A stretch of 64,000 bases of DNA from Aureispira sp050633105 (GCA_050633105.1 JBOEFW010000036.1:118324-182323), one strand, 5' to 3'. Shown: positions 7,629 through 17,764, numbered from the stretch's first letter. Made by a program: numbers and translations. Notes: a model not told the origin generated them from the sequence alone.

Positions 7629-10600
7629 TTAGAAATTCAAACTCATTTCTTGCGCTTCCATTTCTTTTAGCTTTTTCCATTCTGCATAAATAACGTTGAG
7701 ATCACTCTCTACTTCTTTAACATTCACTAAGTCTTCTCCATCAAAATTGATGGTATACTCAATTTCGATAGGATGGGTACCATCATTAGAACGTTGCTCT
7801 ATATATGTATCAACAAAGACCTTATCGTTCAATACTCGATCATAATCTTCTTTGCTCTTATTATAATGAAGTACAAATTCATCAACAGTTGTGAACTCAT
7901 GACACACTTCTTCACGACGATACAACTTGATCTGTTCTTCACTCAAAGATAAGACACCTGCTACTTTATTAAAAAATTCTAAGTTATTTTCAGGATTTTG
8001 ACCATCACCAATCCAATCAAATTGGTTCCATAAAACCATTACTTCTTGTGGATTGTATTCTCCTGCTTGGAGTTTTTCAACTTGCTCGTCTTTTAGGTTC
8101 TTACCATAACCAGCTTCCAAAGCATCCAACAACTCTTGCTGTTGTTTATCTATAGATTCTTCCAAAGAAGTTTCCATCTGCTCTTTAAGTTTTGCACGAG
8201 TTGCATCGTCAATAGGCTGCCCAGAGTAGACCGTAAAGCTATCCAAAGATTTATCAACCAAGCTTCCTAACTGTTGCTTAATTCCATATTTAGAACCATC
8301 CATTGATCCCCAAACGACAGAATTCGCTAATGCTGTTAAGACTTTAGGGTCTTGCAAGTTTTTGGCCGCACTGCTAAATACTTCTAAGAAACCGCTCATC
8401 GGATCAGTTCCACCATTCCAACCAGCGCCTCCAAATGTTGGGCTAGCATCAAACATTCCCCAACCATTATACCATTCTTCAAAGTTATCTGCATCCGAAT
8501 TAAAGAACCCTAAACGAGCATCATCAGAAGCAAAAGCCCGATCTTCACCATTAGCTGTATACTTGTTCTTCCCAGCAGCATCTGGATTGTGGTACTTCAA
8601 GAAGTCCCATTCCAATTCTTTCGCTAATGCCCCTACTCCTGTCGCAGCAGTAGTCATGATCAAAGCCTTGAGATAACGACGAGGTAAACTGGCTACGGTT
8701 TTCTTACCCCAAGTTGCCAAATCACCAATAGGATCTTTAAGCATAGAGTCTTTTTCATTGGCTAGATTGTCCACAAAGTTCTTCCCAATATCAGCAAATG
8801 TTCCTTTCAAAACACCATTGGCTGTTTTTAAGAAAGGGGTTCGTAAAATGTTCTCCCAATTACTCAAAAGCGGCTTGCCATCAGGCCCAGTCCCTTGAGA
8901 CATAATTCCTAACGCTTTAACATCTAATGCAAAGGCCAAATTGGCTCCAATCAAGCCCGTCACGGCTCCTGCCTGATCGGCCAAAGCGGTAAAGAAGAAA
9001 TCGCTTGCTTTTTCTACGGCACCTCCTGAACGATCTCCCGAAGTTACCATTCTTATGGTCTCAGAGATACTAGTTTGAATAAACGTAGATCCCAATGCCC
9101 ATAACAACTGCACCACTCCCGCAGCAGCACCAACTCCTGATGCCATTGTCAAGGTAAAGAACACTGCTTGCATCAAGGCATTCACTGCTTGTGCCAACCG
9201 TGCATCGTACATTTTTTTGCGTGCTTCAAATTTTTCTCTAGCTTCTGCTAATTGAGATTCGGCATTAACTAAGCCTTTTACTAAGGTTTCTTTTTCCTCT
9301 TCTAAGTCTTTCTCATTTAATACGCCTCCCATTGCAGGAATACGCTCATTGCGCTCCCAACCCTTGGTTAAGAAATCTGCGGTTGCCACATCTCGTTGCA
9401 ACATTCTAGAACTCAAGCTAGACCATTGTAAGCCTGTTTCACTCTGTTTTTCCAATTCAATGGCAGAGATGGCTTTAATATCGGTACCAATCAATTTAAT
9501 GTCCGCATCCGTGAAGCCGCCCAATTTCTTGATTAAATCTTTAGTTGGGTTATCCCCATCTGCAATCAAAGCTTCCCCTACCTTCGTACGCATAGTTGCC
9601 TTTACGGTTATGGCTTTCTGTGGAGGTAATACATCGTCGATTTTTTCCATGAATTCAGGAGAAATATCGAAACGTTTGATTCTCCTATTGAGGTCCTCTA
9701 ATTCTTTTTCTTGTTTCTCTCTGACCTCTTCATTCGCTGGATTTTTTAACTTTTCTAGAAGATCCTTTTTCTTTGTTATACTATCTTCTAACGCCTTAAA
9801 GTCAAATGCATCTTTCAGCAATTCTTCTGGGCTCATCAAGTCAATTAATTTATCAACCTCACTAGATTTCACGCGTCTTTTGAGGACAACAGATTCTCTA
9901 GAATCCGTCAACATTTCTCTAGCTGTAATAGGACGATTCCCATTATTAGCGGCTTCTTGAATTGTTCGGCAAGCATAATTATCATCCGTCATGAGATAAT
10001 TATAGGTGCTTCGACTTAAGCCTTCCAATTCTTTGAGAATGTCATTAATGTTTACTCCTTTCTTTTGTGCTTCAAACATCAGCTGTAGTAAAACATGCTC
10101 ATCAGTAGTGAGACGAGAGCTCTTGTAAGAGGTTACAATACGAGCCGCCCAATATCCAGGGCTTTCTTTTTGTTGAGCGACTTCTTTCGCCTGTTGCGCC
10201 AATTCTTCTTTATTCTGCAACTTGCCTCTATTAACTCGGTGCTCTCGCTTGAAGTTATCAATATCACCTTGTTCTTCTAGTTCATTATCCGTTAACGTAA
10301 GGTTAGACAACGGTGGTTTGAGTCCTAATTTTTTAGCAATAACATTCCATTGCTTTTGGTTGCCTTCTAAGCCCATACGCCCTAGTGTGCGCGCTTGAAG
10401 AATCTTTAACAGTTCTTCATCGGCTTTTATCGCGGCCAATTGCTTGTCGCCAGGTTCTAACTTGGCTAGAACGAGACGAATATCTTTGCCAAAATTAACA
10501 ACAGGCATACGGCCTTTAGCCATCGCCACTAATTCTTGATAAACAGCGCCTTTGGCTCCATTGGAACGCAAGGTTTCACTGATTTCTTTTTGAATATCAT

Positions 10601-13019
10601 GATTGACTTGTGCTCTATCCATTAAGCCCTGTATCCCAGAATAAGCTGTTTCAAAGATTTCTTCTCGCTTATCATTGAGCTTTTGAATTTTCACAGTATC
10701 CTGTTGATCTTCCTCTTTTTGTAATTCTTCTGCTAGTTCCTTTTCAATGTTTTCCCATTGTTGAAACTGTTCATCAGTACAAAATTTAGCAACAGCTGCC
10801 TTTTGTGGATCTTTCATATCCTGACTGAACAAGATCTCTTGGAATTGATTTCCAATAGATTTATCCTGAATCCAGCGGGAGACAAAACTCTTAGTGTGTT
10901 GTTGTTCTGCTAATGCTTTGAGGTGATCAAAGACCGCATTTGTTTTCTTATTTTCTGGTAAATCCTGCTTCGCTTTTAGTTTCTCTTTAATAAAAGCCAA
11001 ATCACCTTTATCAATTCCTGAAAAAGAGAACGTGCCTGCCATACCAGTTAGTTCTTTCATAAACCCACTGCGAGCATCCAGCATATCTTTGCGCTCTTGA
11101 TCAGAGGCATTTTCTAACCAACGAGTAATTTCTTTTAGTAATGTATCTTTGTCCAACCTCTTACCAAAGGTTCCTTCCTTGCGCAAACGATGAATCATGC
11201 TGGTTAAGTAAGCATCATTCGCTTCTTTAATATCCTCTGGATTCTTGGATTCGCGGGCTTGTTGCAAGCCCATATGGGCTTCAATCTGGCGGCGCATATT
11301 AGGATGTTCCTTGCGCAGATAGTTAGCAATCGCTCCTTCAAAGGTTGTTTTGCTCGCATCAGAATCCAATATTTTTTGGATGGTGGCCGCAGGATAGCCT
11401 TTGATAATAATGTCCATCGCGTCCTCGCGTTCAACGGTATCTTTTTGTCCAAGACTCACCACCTCTAACACCCAAGTTTTTCCCATTAGACCTAAAGCAA
11501 AGGCTAATTTAGCATATTCGGATTCCTCGCCTTTTAACTTGTCCAATAGATAGAGGGTGCGTAAACTTCCTACTTCAAAGACTGAAATCACATCGCTTAC
11601 CAAGGTAGATTTTTTCTTAAAAGCCTGTTCTGTAGCAGCTACATATTTGCCTTCCAATTCTTCATAAACATTATCGGCTAGCCATTTCATCACTGCTCCA
11701 AAAGTCTTATCGTCGTTAGAGGCTTTTCCACGCTTGAGTAACTGTGCTAAACGCAAAGCGCGGTCATCCACACTAGCATCACGAACATCTTTTGCTTGTT
11801 CACTAGATTTTTTATTGCCAGCAGTTTCATCAAACAAAGTTTTAGTCCCTGTCAGGCTCTCTGTGTCTTGATGTGTACTTTTATTTTCCCCTTCCAGTTT
11901 TACACCTTCATAACTGGTCATAAAGGTTTTATACTTTTCAAAGATCTTTTCTAATCCCTGTAATTGTTTTTTGGTTTTATCGGTCGATACTTTGTCTTTT
12001 TTGTGATGCGCTACCCACTTTTCAATCATGCTCATCACCCCATCAAACAACTTGCGTTTCCGTGCTAAGTCTGTCTCTGCATTAAAACTCTCTAACGCTG
12101 CATAGGTCTTACTATAATTGGTCTTCTTGAATTTATCCATTTTGCTTGGCGCATCCAATCCAAACCCTGCTATATTAATTCTGGAAAGTGTTGTTTTCCC
12201 ATCTCCTCCTTCTAAGACAATGCCTGTTACACCAGGGCCTTGAGTCTCTCCATCCTCTGGCGCTTCATACTTGTCTAATTCGTCCAACATATAGTCGTGT
12301 TGGGCTTTGCGTACTTTTACCTTGGCTTGTTGCTCAGGCGAGAGTGCCTCGTATTTATCTTGCCATTTATCTAAATAGGCTTTTATTTTAAGGCGTTTTT
12401 TTTGCTCCTCTTTGCCTGTAAACTTACCTGCTTGCCAAGCTAAAAATAAGGCTTGTACCTGATCGTTAGCATCCAGTTCAACAGGATTATCGTTGATTTG
12501 ATCTACTGGTGGCGCGGCTTCATCTCCCAAGTCGCTGTCCCCTCCAAAACTAATTTCTAGACCACTTGGCATTAGCCATTTGTCTACTAGTTTTTTGATC
12601 ATTTTTTGTTTGGGCTTACCTTTTTCAATGGTCAATTCTAAGTAACCCAATCCTGTTTCATCTTTTTTACTATCATCAAAACGAACAAAGCCTACCGCAT
12701 CTGTTGTTTTATGCTGTAAAATGCGTTCTTTTAAGAACTTCTTCCATTGCCCAGCAGGCTTGCCGACCACTAATAGAGGCATTTTATCCTTATCCGTATA
12801 GCCATAATCTATACAGAGATAAAATTCTATACTAGCTTCTGGGTCTTCTGCCATAAATTTCTTGGCTTTGATCAAATCCTTCTCTAACTGTTTTTTGTAT
12901 TGCTTATACTTAAACAGATGTTTTTCCACGGCATTAGTAGCCAACTCTTGAGGCTGGACTTTCTTGAGCTTTGCCAACTCGTCGCGACTAATGCTATCTG
13001 GAGAAAACCTAATTTTCAT
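7629..13019 (-). CDS. Giant protein of unknown function, 1796 aa
   Basis: One uninterrupted frame. No N-terminal signal peptide (MKIRFSPDSISRDELAKLKK). Residues 1-160 look like a compact alpha/beta head (IEFYLCIDYGYTDKDKMPLLVVG..., VGFVRFDD...). Residues 200-1250 are highly charged and helical with coiled-coil character, for example LAEELQKEEDQQDTVKIQKLNDKR. At about 1285-1310, 1345-1370 and 1450-1460 there are hydrophobic Ala/Gly-rich helices (ASGVGAAAGVVQLLWALGSTF, GLIGANLAFALDVKALGI). The C-terminal 300 residues are charged and soluble. A long helical protein with a buried hydrophobic patch could be a pore-forming or translocated effector, but no catalytic motif is seen. Identity is unknown. 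Confidence 0.8.
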   Translation of the reverse strand: MKIRFSPDSISRDELAKLKKVQPQELATNAVEKHLFKYKQYKKQLEKDLIKAKKFMAEDPEASIEFYLCIDYGYTDKDKMPLLVVGKPAGQWKKFLKERILQHKTTDAVGFVRFDDSKKDETGLGYLELTIEKGKPKQKMIKKLVDKWLMPSGLEISFGGDSDLGDEAAPPVDQINDNPVELDANDQVQALFLAWQAGKFTGKEEQKKRLKIKAYLDKWQDKYEALSPEQQAKVKVRKAQHDYMLDELDKYEAPEDGETQGPGVTGIVLEGGDGKTTLSRINIAGFGLDAPSKMDKFKKTNYSKTYAALESFNAETDLARKRKLFDGVMSMIEKWVAHHKKDKVSTDKTKKQLQGLEKIFEKYKTFMTSYEGVKLEGENKSTHQDTESLTGTKTLFDETAGNKKSSEQAKDVRDASVDDRALRLAQLLKRGKASNDDKTFGAVMKWLADNVYEELEGKYVAATEQAFKKKSTLVSDVISVFEVGSLRTLYLLDKLKGEESEYAKLAFALGLMGKTWVLEVVSLGQKDTVEREDAMDIIIKGYPAATIQKILDSDASKTTFEGAIANYLRKEHPNMRRQIEAHMGLQQARESKNPEDIKEANDAYLTSMIHRLRKEGTFGKRLDKDTLLKEITRWLENASDQERKDMLDARSGFMKELTGMAGTFSFSGIDKGDLAFIKEKLKAKQDLPENKKTNAVFDHLKALAEQQHTKSFVSRWIQDKSIGNQFQEILFSQDMKDPQKAAVAKFCTDEQFQQWENIEKELAEELQKEEDQQDTVKIQKLNDKREEIFETAYSGIQGLMDRAQVNHDIQKEISETLRSNGAKGAVYQELVAMAKGRMPVVNFGKDIRLVLAKLEPGDKQLAAIKADEELLKILQARTLGRMGLEGNQKQWNVIAKKLGLKPPLSNLTLTDNELEEQGDIDNFKREHRVNRGKLQNKEELAQQAKEVAQQKESPGYWAARIVTSYKSSRLTTDEHVLLQLMFEAQKKGVNINDILKELEGLSRSTYNYLMTDDNYACRTIQEAANNGNRPITAREMLTDSRESVVLKRRVKSSEVDKLIDLMSPEELLKDAFDFKALEDSITKKKDLLEKLKNPANEEVREKQEKELEDLNRRIKRFDISPEFMEKIDDVLPPQKAITVKATMRTKVGEALIADGDNPTKDLIKKLGGFTDADIKLIGTDIKAISAIELEKQSETGLQWSSLSSRMLQRDVATADFLTKGWERNERIPAMGGVLNEKDLEEEKETLVKGLVNAESQLAEAREKFEARKKMYDARLAQAVNALMQAVFFTLTMASGVGAAAGVVQLLWALGSTFIQTSISETIRMVTSGDRSGGAVEKASDFFFTALADQAGAVTGLIGANLAFALDVKALGIMSQGTGPDGKPLLSNWENILRTPFLKTANGVLKGTFADIGKNFVDNLANEKDSMLKDPIGDLATWGKKTVASLPRRYLKALIMTTAATGVGALAKELEWDFLKYHNPDAAGKNKYTANGEDRAFASDDARLGFFNSDADNFEEWYNGWGMFDASPTFGGAGWNGGTDPMSGFLEVFSSAAKNLQDPKVLTALANSVVWGSMDGSKYGIKQQLGSLVDKSLDSFTVYSGQPIDDATRAKLKEQMETSLEESIDKQQQELLDALEAGYGKNLKDEQVEKLQAGEYNPQEVMVLWNQFDWIGDGQNPENNLEFFNKVAGVLSLSEEQIKLYRREEVCHEFTTVDEFVLHYNKSKEDYDRVLNDKVFVDTYIEQRSNDGTHPIEIEYTINFDGEDLVNVKEVESDLNVIYAEWKKLKEMEAQEMSLNF

Positions 13020-13370
13020 AATAATACGCGTTTAAATGAAGTGATGAAATGAACAGTATCCACTGCTTAACAGCAAAGTAGATAATTGTAAAAGGCGGCA
13101 TGTAAAGTGCTAATAGAGGAAGAAAAAGCTCTTCGTTGTTGGCACATTCATCTAACGAGGGGAAAAAGAATTAATACACCATTAAACTACTCTTTGCCTG
13201 TTGTGAATAGTACAAAAAGTTTGTCCTAGACAAGATAATTAAAAATATTAAATAACCCAATCGTTTTTTATTTCTTTTCCCTTAAGAAGGTCTTTTCTAA
13301 GACCAACATTCCTCTTTCATTATTATATATTATTTCTCCTTTTTTTTCCTCAAATCACTCTTCTTATAAC
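13020..13370. other. Gene-free AT-rich stretch upstream of the giant gene
   Basis: About 350 bp between the giant gene and the TonB receptor terminator, both on the minus strand. No ORF, RNA gene or repeat is seen. It presumably contains the promoter of the giant gene, although no good TAnnTTTG match was found on the minus strand. Confidence 0.5.
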
Positions 13371-13400
13371 AAAAAAAGAGCCGCTCTAAAAAGCGACTCT
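13371..13400 (-). terminator. Terminator of the sigma/FecR/TonB-receptor operon
   Basis: On the minus strand AGAGTCGC and GCGGCTCT form a stem with one G-U pair, followed by seven T residues (plus-strand A-run 13371-13377). It lies 25 bp after the receptor stop codon. Confidence 0.75.
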
Positions 13401-13425
13401 CTCCTATTCTTATTCTTCTTTCTTT

Positions 13426-15843
13426 TTAAAATTTAGTCCGCAAAAACAAGGTCACCCCTTTATGCAAGTTAGTTTGAAGGTTATATAGGCTGTTACTTTG
13501 ATAACTCAAGTAAGGTCTATTATAGGTATTAAGAAGGTTTAGTACAGATAAACCAGCCTCTACTTTTAATTGCCCCAATTGATACTCAAACAATAAAGCA
13601 GCATCTAAGCGGCTGTATACTTGTCTATTAGCCATCCGAAAATCAAGCAGTCCACTACCAAACACATAATTAGCCGACAAGGTAAAGTATTTCCAACGAA
13701 ACATCCCCGCTACTTTCAACTCTTGCCGTTGGTCATGTAAAGCTGGTCGATACTTCTGATCATTACAACTAGGGCAAAAAGATTCTTCTGTTTTTCCTAA
13801 ATTATAGGCGACCCAAAAATTGTAATGAGGCTTATTATAAGCTATTTGGGCATCTAAGCCATAACTACGTGCCTTCCCATAGAGTGGGTTTTCTGTGCCT
13901 ACTTTGAATTTAGATAGGTTCTTAAACGACTTATAATATCCATTCAGGCGAATTTGAAAGCTTTTTTCTACATAAGAAAGATGAAGTACTTGATGATGAC
14001 TTTCTAAAATGGGCGTCTCTTTAGACGTCGCAACATTCCAATGGTAGGCATGGTTATTATTAACGTCTATCAGGCTGTTTTCTGTTAAAAACTGTTGGTA
14101 CTGTCCCATTGCCCAACTGATTTTCCAGCGTTGATGGGGCGTATAAGTAACATTCAAACGAGGTTGTAGGAATAAGCGCATGGTTTGCCATAAAGGTAGC
14201 GTCCATTTAATACCTGCTTCTGCTGTTAGATTAGGCAATACATAAATCCGATCTTTGACATATCCCTGTAGACGTTTTCCTTCCTGTCGAAGTTCTGGAA
14301 TAAATGTAGCAGGAATTGGATGTTCTAAATAGGCATATTGATAAACTCCTTCTAAACCAAAAGATGGTTGATGCCAACAAGTAGCGGGTAAAGTTTGCTC
14401 TATTTGCAAACGTGCTTCTGTAATTCCTTTTCTATATTCGTTCTCAAAAATATAAGGATTGGTATTACTTTGGCTAAAAGTAAACCAATTGGGTCTATAG
14501 GTAAAATCGATGCTAGAACTGGACAATTGGAAGCGTGTTTGTCCCCATTTTTGCCAATCTTTATACACCTGTACACTTCCTCCTGCAAACCATTGTCCTC
14601 GACCTTCAACCAATTCAGCAGGGGCAGGAGTTTGTTGTTTCGCCAAGCGTGTTTTTTCAGAAATATCATAATTGGCTAAAGCACTCCCTTTGATGGACCA
14701 ACCTTTGGCTAAAAATTGGTTGTACTTTAAATGCAGGTCACTAAAAAAGAAAGGTTGTTGTGGGATGCCTATGAGTGTTCCACGAAGTTGATGGGGCAAG
14801 ACATGGCGAAAACCAATTTGAAAGTTCCCTTTATTCCGCAGGCCAATATTAGCATACGCATCTACCAATTGATTACTCCCACCAATTTCATAACGATTCT
14901 TCTGCAAACTTCCTCTAGAACTGTGTAAATGTACTACGCCTCCTACTCGATCTCCAATGTCTACTTGTTGTCCGCCTTTATGCACTTCTACTGCTTGCAC
15001 AAAGGCTGGATTCACCATTCCTAATACATTATTATATGTTGTAGGACTGAATAAGGTAATTCCATCATAGAGCAAATGGCTCTGGCCTTTGTAGCTTCCC
15101 CACAAAATAAAATCTTTCTCTGGTTCTCCTGCTGCTAAAATCCCTGCTTGTAAACGCAAGTAAGCAAATAGACTGTTGGTGGTATTTCCTGCTAAGAAGG
15201 GCAAGCGTGCAGCATTAAGTTGAGATATTCCTGTTCCTTCTTGTCCATTACTAACCGTTTTTTCTTCTCTTGTTTCTACCAGAATTTCTTCTAACTGCGT
15301 CGCCGCGGGTTCTAAGGGCAAAAGATATCTCTGCTCCTTTTCTAAATGGCATTCTTGTTTTAAATTATAATACCCAAGATGAGCAACCTCGACCACAACG
15401 GTAGCCATTGGACAATTGGAAAAGACCTTTCCATTCTCATCCGCAATGAGTGCTTGCTGGTTAATAACAACAGTAGCAAAAGGTAGCGGTTCTTCTGTTT
15501 CTGCATCTAAAACTGTTCCCTTGAAAGAATAAGAAGGTCGTTCATCAGAATTGGCACTTTCTTGTACCATAATAAAAACTCCATTCACTACCTTTAGCTC
15601 CAAAGTGCATTGCTGCACAATCGCCTCTAAGGCTGTTTGTATATCTTCAAACTCTTGTTGTAGATTAATGGTACAATCTCCTACCCTTTTTGCATCGTAA
15701 GAAATCGAGCAATCATATTCTTCATGCAATTGTTGTAATAGTACTTCTAAAGGTTGTTGGGTACTAGTTATAGTAATGGATTGCGCGACTATTCCTTCCA
15801 AAAAGAATAATCCGCTTATAAATAATAGGCAAAGCCTGCTCAT
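13426..15843 (-). CDS. TonB-dependent outer-membrane receptor with STN signalling domain
   Basis: 805 residues. Signal peptide MSRLCLLFISGLFFLEGIVAQ. An STN domain (about 22-92, SITITSTQQPLEVLLQQL...) serves in this family to contact the anti-sigma regulator. A carboxypeptidase-like beta-sandwich follows (about 107-185, FKGTVLDAETEEPLPFATVVI), then a plug (about 195-310) and a TonB-dependent beta-barrel ending in an aromatic, VTLFLRTKF. Domain order and the FecR/ECF sigma genes immediately upstream identify a cell-surface signalling transducer. No SusD-like gene is adjacent, so the substrate is more likely a siderophore, haem, peptide or other small ligand than a polysaccharide. The ligand is unknown. 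Confidence 0.93.
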   Translation of the reverse strand: MSRLCLLFISGLFFLEGIVAQSITITSTQQPLEVLLQQLHEEYDCSISYDAKRVGDCTINLQQEFEDIQTALEAIVQQCTLELKVVNGVFIMVQESANSDERPSYSFKGTVLDAETEEPLPFATVVINQQALIADENGKVFSNCPMATVVVEVAHLGYYNLKQECHLEKEQRYLLPLEPAATQLEEILVETREEKTVSNGQEGTGISQLNAARLPFLAGNTTNSLFAYLRLQAGILAAGEPEKDFILWGSYKGQSHLLYDGITLFSPTTYNNVLGMVNPAFVQAVEVHKGGQQVDIGDRVGGVVHLHSSRGSLQKNRYEIGGSNQLVDAYANIGLRNKGNFQIGFRHVLPHQLRGTLIGIPQQPFFFSDLHLKYNQFLAKGWSIKGSALANYDISEKTRLAKQQTPAPAELVEGRGQWFAGGSVQVYKDWQKWGQTRFQLSSSSIDFTYRPNWFTFSQSNTNPYIFENEYRKGITEARLQIEQTLPATCWHQPSFGLEGVYQYAYLEHPIPATFIPELRQEGKRLQGYVKDRIYVLPNLTAEAGIKWTLPLWQTMRLFLQPRLNVTYTPHQRWKISWAMGQYQQFLTENSLIDVNNNHAYHWNVATSKETPILESHHQVLHLSYVEKSFQIRLNGYYKSFKNLSKFKVGTENPLYGKARSYGLDAQIAYNKPHYNFWVAYNLGKTEESFCPSCNDQKYRPALHDQRQELKVAGMFRWKYFTLSANYVFGSGLLDFRMANRQVYSRLDAALLFEYQLGQLKVEAGLSVLNLLNTYNRPYLSYQSNSLYNLQTNLHKGVTLFLRTKF

Positions 15844-15892
15844 GACAATTAATTTAAAAAAGGAGAATTATTAAACAGATTCGTGGAATGCT

Positions 15893-16720
15893 CTAGGAAC
15901 GTATCGTATACTTCCGAGCGGCTGTTTTCTTGAATGTTAAACCCAAACTGATGGTAATAATTTCTAAGGCGTCTGTAGGCTTTTCTGTTTTCTTAAAATA
16001 GCCTGTATAATAGTATTTCTTTACCAATGCCTTTGAAAGGGTAATCTGAATGGCATACTGTCGCTCCAATTCTTGAAGAACTTCTAGTAAAGGGGCTTCC
16101 TCAAAATGGAAAGATTGTTCCCGCCACGCTAGTTCTTGTCGCTGTGGCTTTTCTTTCTGCAATTGATCTTGTACTAGTATTGCTTTTTCTTCTGGTAATA
16201 AGTAAACCGAATCTCTATGGGCTGTTGTTACCAATACTTTTCCTGTTTTGCACACCACCACATAGTTTTGTTTTCGTGCATAAACATTAAAGCTCGTTCC
16301 TAATACTTCTGTTTGTCCTTGTGCTGATTCGACCACAAATCGACTTCCCTTTGTCACTTCAAAGAACGCTTCGCCTGTTAAGGCTACGGTTCTATTCCAC
16401 CAATATGGAGCATAGGATAAACTCGAACCAGCATTCAGATAGACTTGGGAGCCATCTGGTAGAATAGCGGCCTGATAGCTGCCTGGAGGGCAGTGAATAG
16501 TTGTTTGGTAATGCCGTAAAAAACCGCCCACAATTCCGATTGCTAGGGTTGCCGCTACGGTACAACGGATTAGTAGTGTTCGTATTGGGTTTTTGGGAGG
16601 CGTTGCATGCAACGTCTCTTGCATACGCTCCCAAACCTCCTCTTTAGGCAAACCACTAGGTAACACAAGGTTCGAAAGCACCTTTTTTTCAAAATTAGAA
16701 GGAGTATGATTCGTCTCCAT
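15893..16720 (-). CDS. FecR-family anti-sigma factor
   Basis: 275 residues. A cytoplasmic N-terminus of about 45 residues precedes one transmembrane helix (about 46-65, LLIRCTVAATLAIGIVGGF). The periplasmic FecR domain contains PPGSYQAAILPDGSQVYLNAGS, TGEAFFEV and VLGTSFNVYA, all hallmark motifs. The C-terminal DUF4974-type domain is FEEAPLLEVLQELERQYAIQI... It relays receptor occupancy from the TonB receptor across the inner membrane to the sigma factor. It lies 33 bp after the sigma gene and 49 bp before the receptor gene. Confidence 0.95.
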   Translation of the reverse strand: METNHTPSNFEKKVLSNLVLPSGLPKEEVWERMQETLHATPPKNPIRTLLIRCTVAATLAIGIVGGFLRHYQTTIHCPPGSYQAAILPDGSQVYLNAGSSLSYAPYWWNRTVALTGEAFFEVTKGSRFVVESAQGQTEVLGTSFNVYARKQNYVVVCKTGKVLVTTAHRDSVYLLPEEKAILVQDQLQKEKPQRQELAWREQSFHFEEAPLLEVLQELERQYAIQITLSKALVKKYYYTGYFKKTEKPTDALEIITISLGLTFKKTAARKYTIRS

Positions 16721-16753
16721 AACAAAGATTCGTTTTAAGAGTAAACAACAAAA

Positions 16754-17251
16754 TTAACGCTCATAAGCCACTAAGGCTGCCCGCAAATGCTTCCAAGCCT
16801 TTTGCATCCGCTTCTCTACCGCTTTTATCCCAACTTGAAGACGCAAGGCTATTTCAGCATAGGTTAAGCCCTCCAATTGGTGCATCAAAAAAGCCGTGCG
16901 CTGCTTCTTAGGCATAGCTGCTAAGCCTTTTTCATATCCTTCGCGAATGGCCGTTGCCCGCGCTACCCTTCCCTCTTCTTCCCAGCTAACTGCCAACAAC
17001 AAAGTAAATTGCTCCAAATGAAGCTGCTCTACTTTTTTTCGGCGACAATAGGAGCGCCAAGTATCTTTAGCCACTTTATACAACAAGGGCAATAGAGGCT
17101 CTTTGCTATAAAAACGCTTTTGCCAAGCCAATAAAAAGACATCCTGTGCTAAATCTGTAGCCAGTTCTATATCCCCCGATTGGTAGTAGAGATAATTTCT
17201 AAGGGTATCAAAATACCGATCAAACTGTATTTTAAAAAGTGCTTCCGCCAA
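16754..17251 (-). CDS. ECF RNA polymerase sigma factor, FecI-like
   Basis: 165 residues. Region 2 is at about 10-75 (FDTLRNYLYYQSGDIELATDLAQDVFLLAWQ) and region 4 at about 110-160 (AMPKKQRTAFLMHQLEGLTYAEIALRLQVGIKAVEKRMQKAWKHL). The linker between them is short. It is first gene of a sigma/anti-sigma/receptor operon, so it probably drives its own operon when the receptor is occupied. Confidence 0.95.
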   Translation of the reverse strand: MAEALFKIQFDRYFDTLRNYLYYQSGDIELATDLAQDVFLLAWQKRFYSKEPLLPLLYKVAKDTWRSYCRRKKVEQLHLEQFTLLLAVSWEEEGRVARATAIREGYEKGLAAMPKKQRTAFLMHQLEGLTYAEIALRLQVGIKAVEKRMQKAWKHLRAALVAYER

Positions 17252-17281
17252 GGTGAATATAGATTAGAAAAAGAAACAAAA

Positions 17282-17322
17282 AACAACACCACCCTCTGCC
17301 CTCTAAAGAGCAGAAGAGTGGG
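17282..17322 (-). terminator. Imperfect terminator after the lipoprotein gene
   Basis: On the minus strand CCCACTCTTCTGC pairs imperfectly with GCAGAGGGTGG, followed by TGTTGTTTTTTGTTTC. It separates the lipoprotein gene from the sigma operon. Confidence 0.5.
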
Positions 17323-17338
17323 ACAAGGGTTGATAATA

Positions 17339-17764
17339 TTAGTTAAGGGCAGGGTTACAGGGCTGTTGAAAATAACAACCTTGACGTATGTTCTCACAAG
17401 GAGCACCTGAATTATAAACGATATAGGTGATTTTACTAGCACGACCATTGCCCACACTATAATCTACAGTGTGCAATGGCGCTTCTCCCCAATAATACTG
17501 TACGATCCCAGCCGTATAATAGCCACAAGTAGGATCAATAACCAAAGGAGCAACGACTTTTTTGGTTACATTTCGGTAAGTGACCATACGACCATCACAC
17601 CACACGCTATCGATGGGGGTATCTTTCAAAGAAACATCCAAGTCCACATAATCACAGTCTACGGTCAACCAATCAACAGGCGGTTCTTCTTCACAAAAAG
17701 GACTTTTCTCACAAGAAACTAACACAGCTGTTAGTAGCAACATCAATACTATTAAATTTTTCAT
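17339..17764 (-). CDS. Small lipoprotein, unknown
   Basis: 141 residues from the start MKNLIVLMLLLTAVLVSC; the Cys of LVSC would be lipidated. An in-frame start at 17803 would place 13 residues before the signal peptide and is unlikely. The mature part has six or more cysteines (CEEEPP, DCDY, WCDGR, TCGYYT, PCENIRQGC, QPC), suggesting disulphides in the periplasm or on the surface. It lies just upstream of the ECF sigma operon on the same strand but behind a terminator-like hairpin. No family is recognised. Confidence 0.7.
   Translation of the reverse strand: MKNLIVLMLLLTAVLVSCEKSPFCEEEPPVDWLTVDCDYVDLDVSLKDTPIDSVWCDGRMVTYRNVTKKVVAPLVIDPTCGYYTAGIVQYYWGEAPLHTVDYSVGNGRASKITYIVYNSGAPCENIRQGCYFQQPCNPALN

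Noticed and set aside
9349..9960. 203-codon plus-strand frame opposite the giant gene
   Set aside because: Ser/Phe-rich antisense shadow of the Lys/Glu-rich giant protein, with no promoter.
7629..13019. Calling the giant protein a contractile-injection-system effector
   Set aside because: No DUF4157, Rhs, LXG or toxin motif can be pointed to and no sheath or tube gene lies in the window, so the assignment would be a guess.
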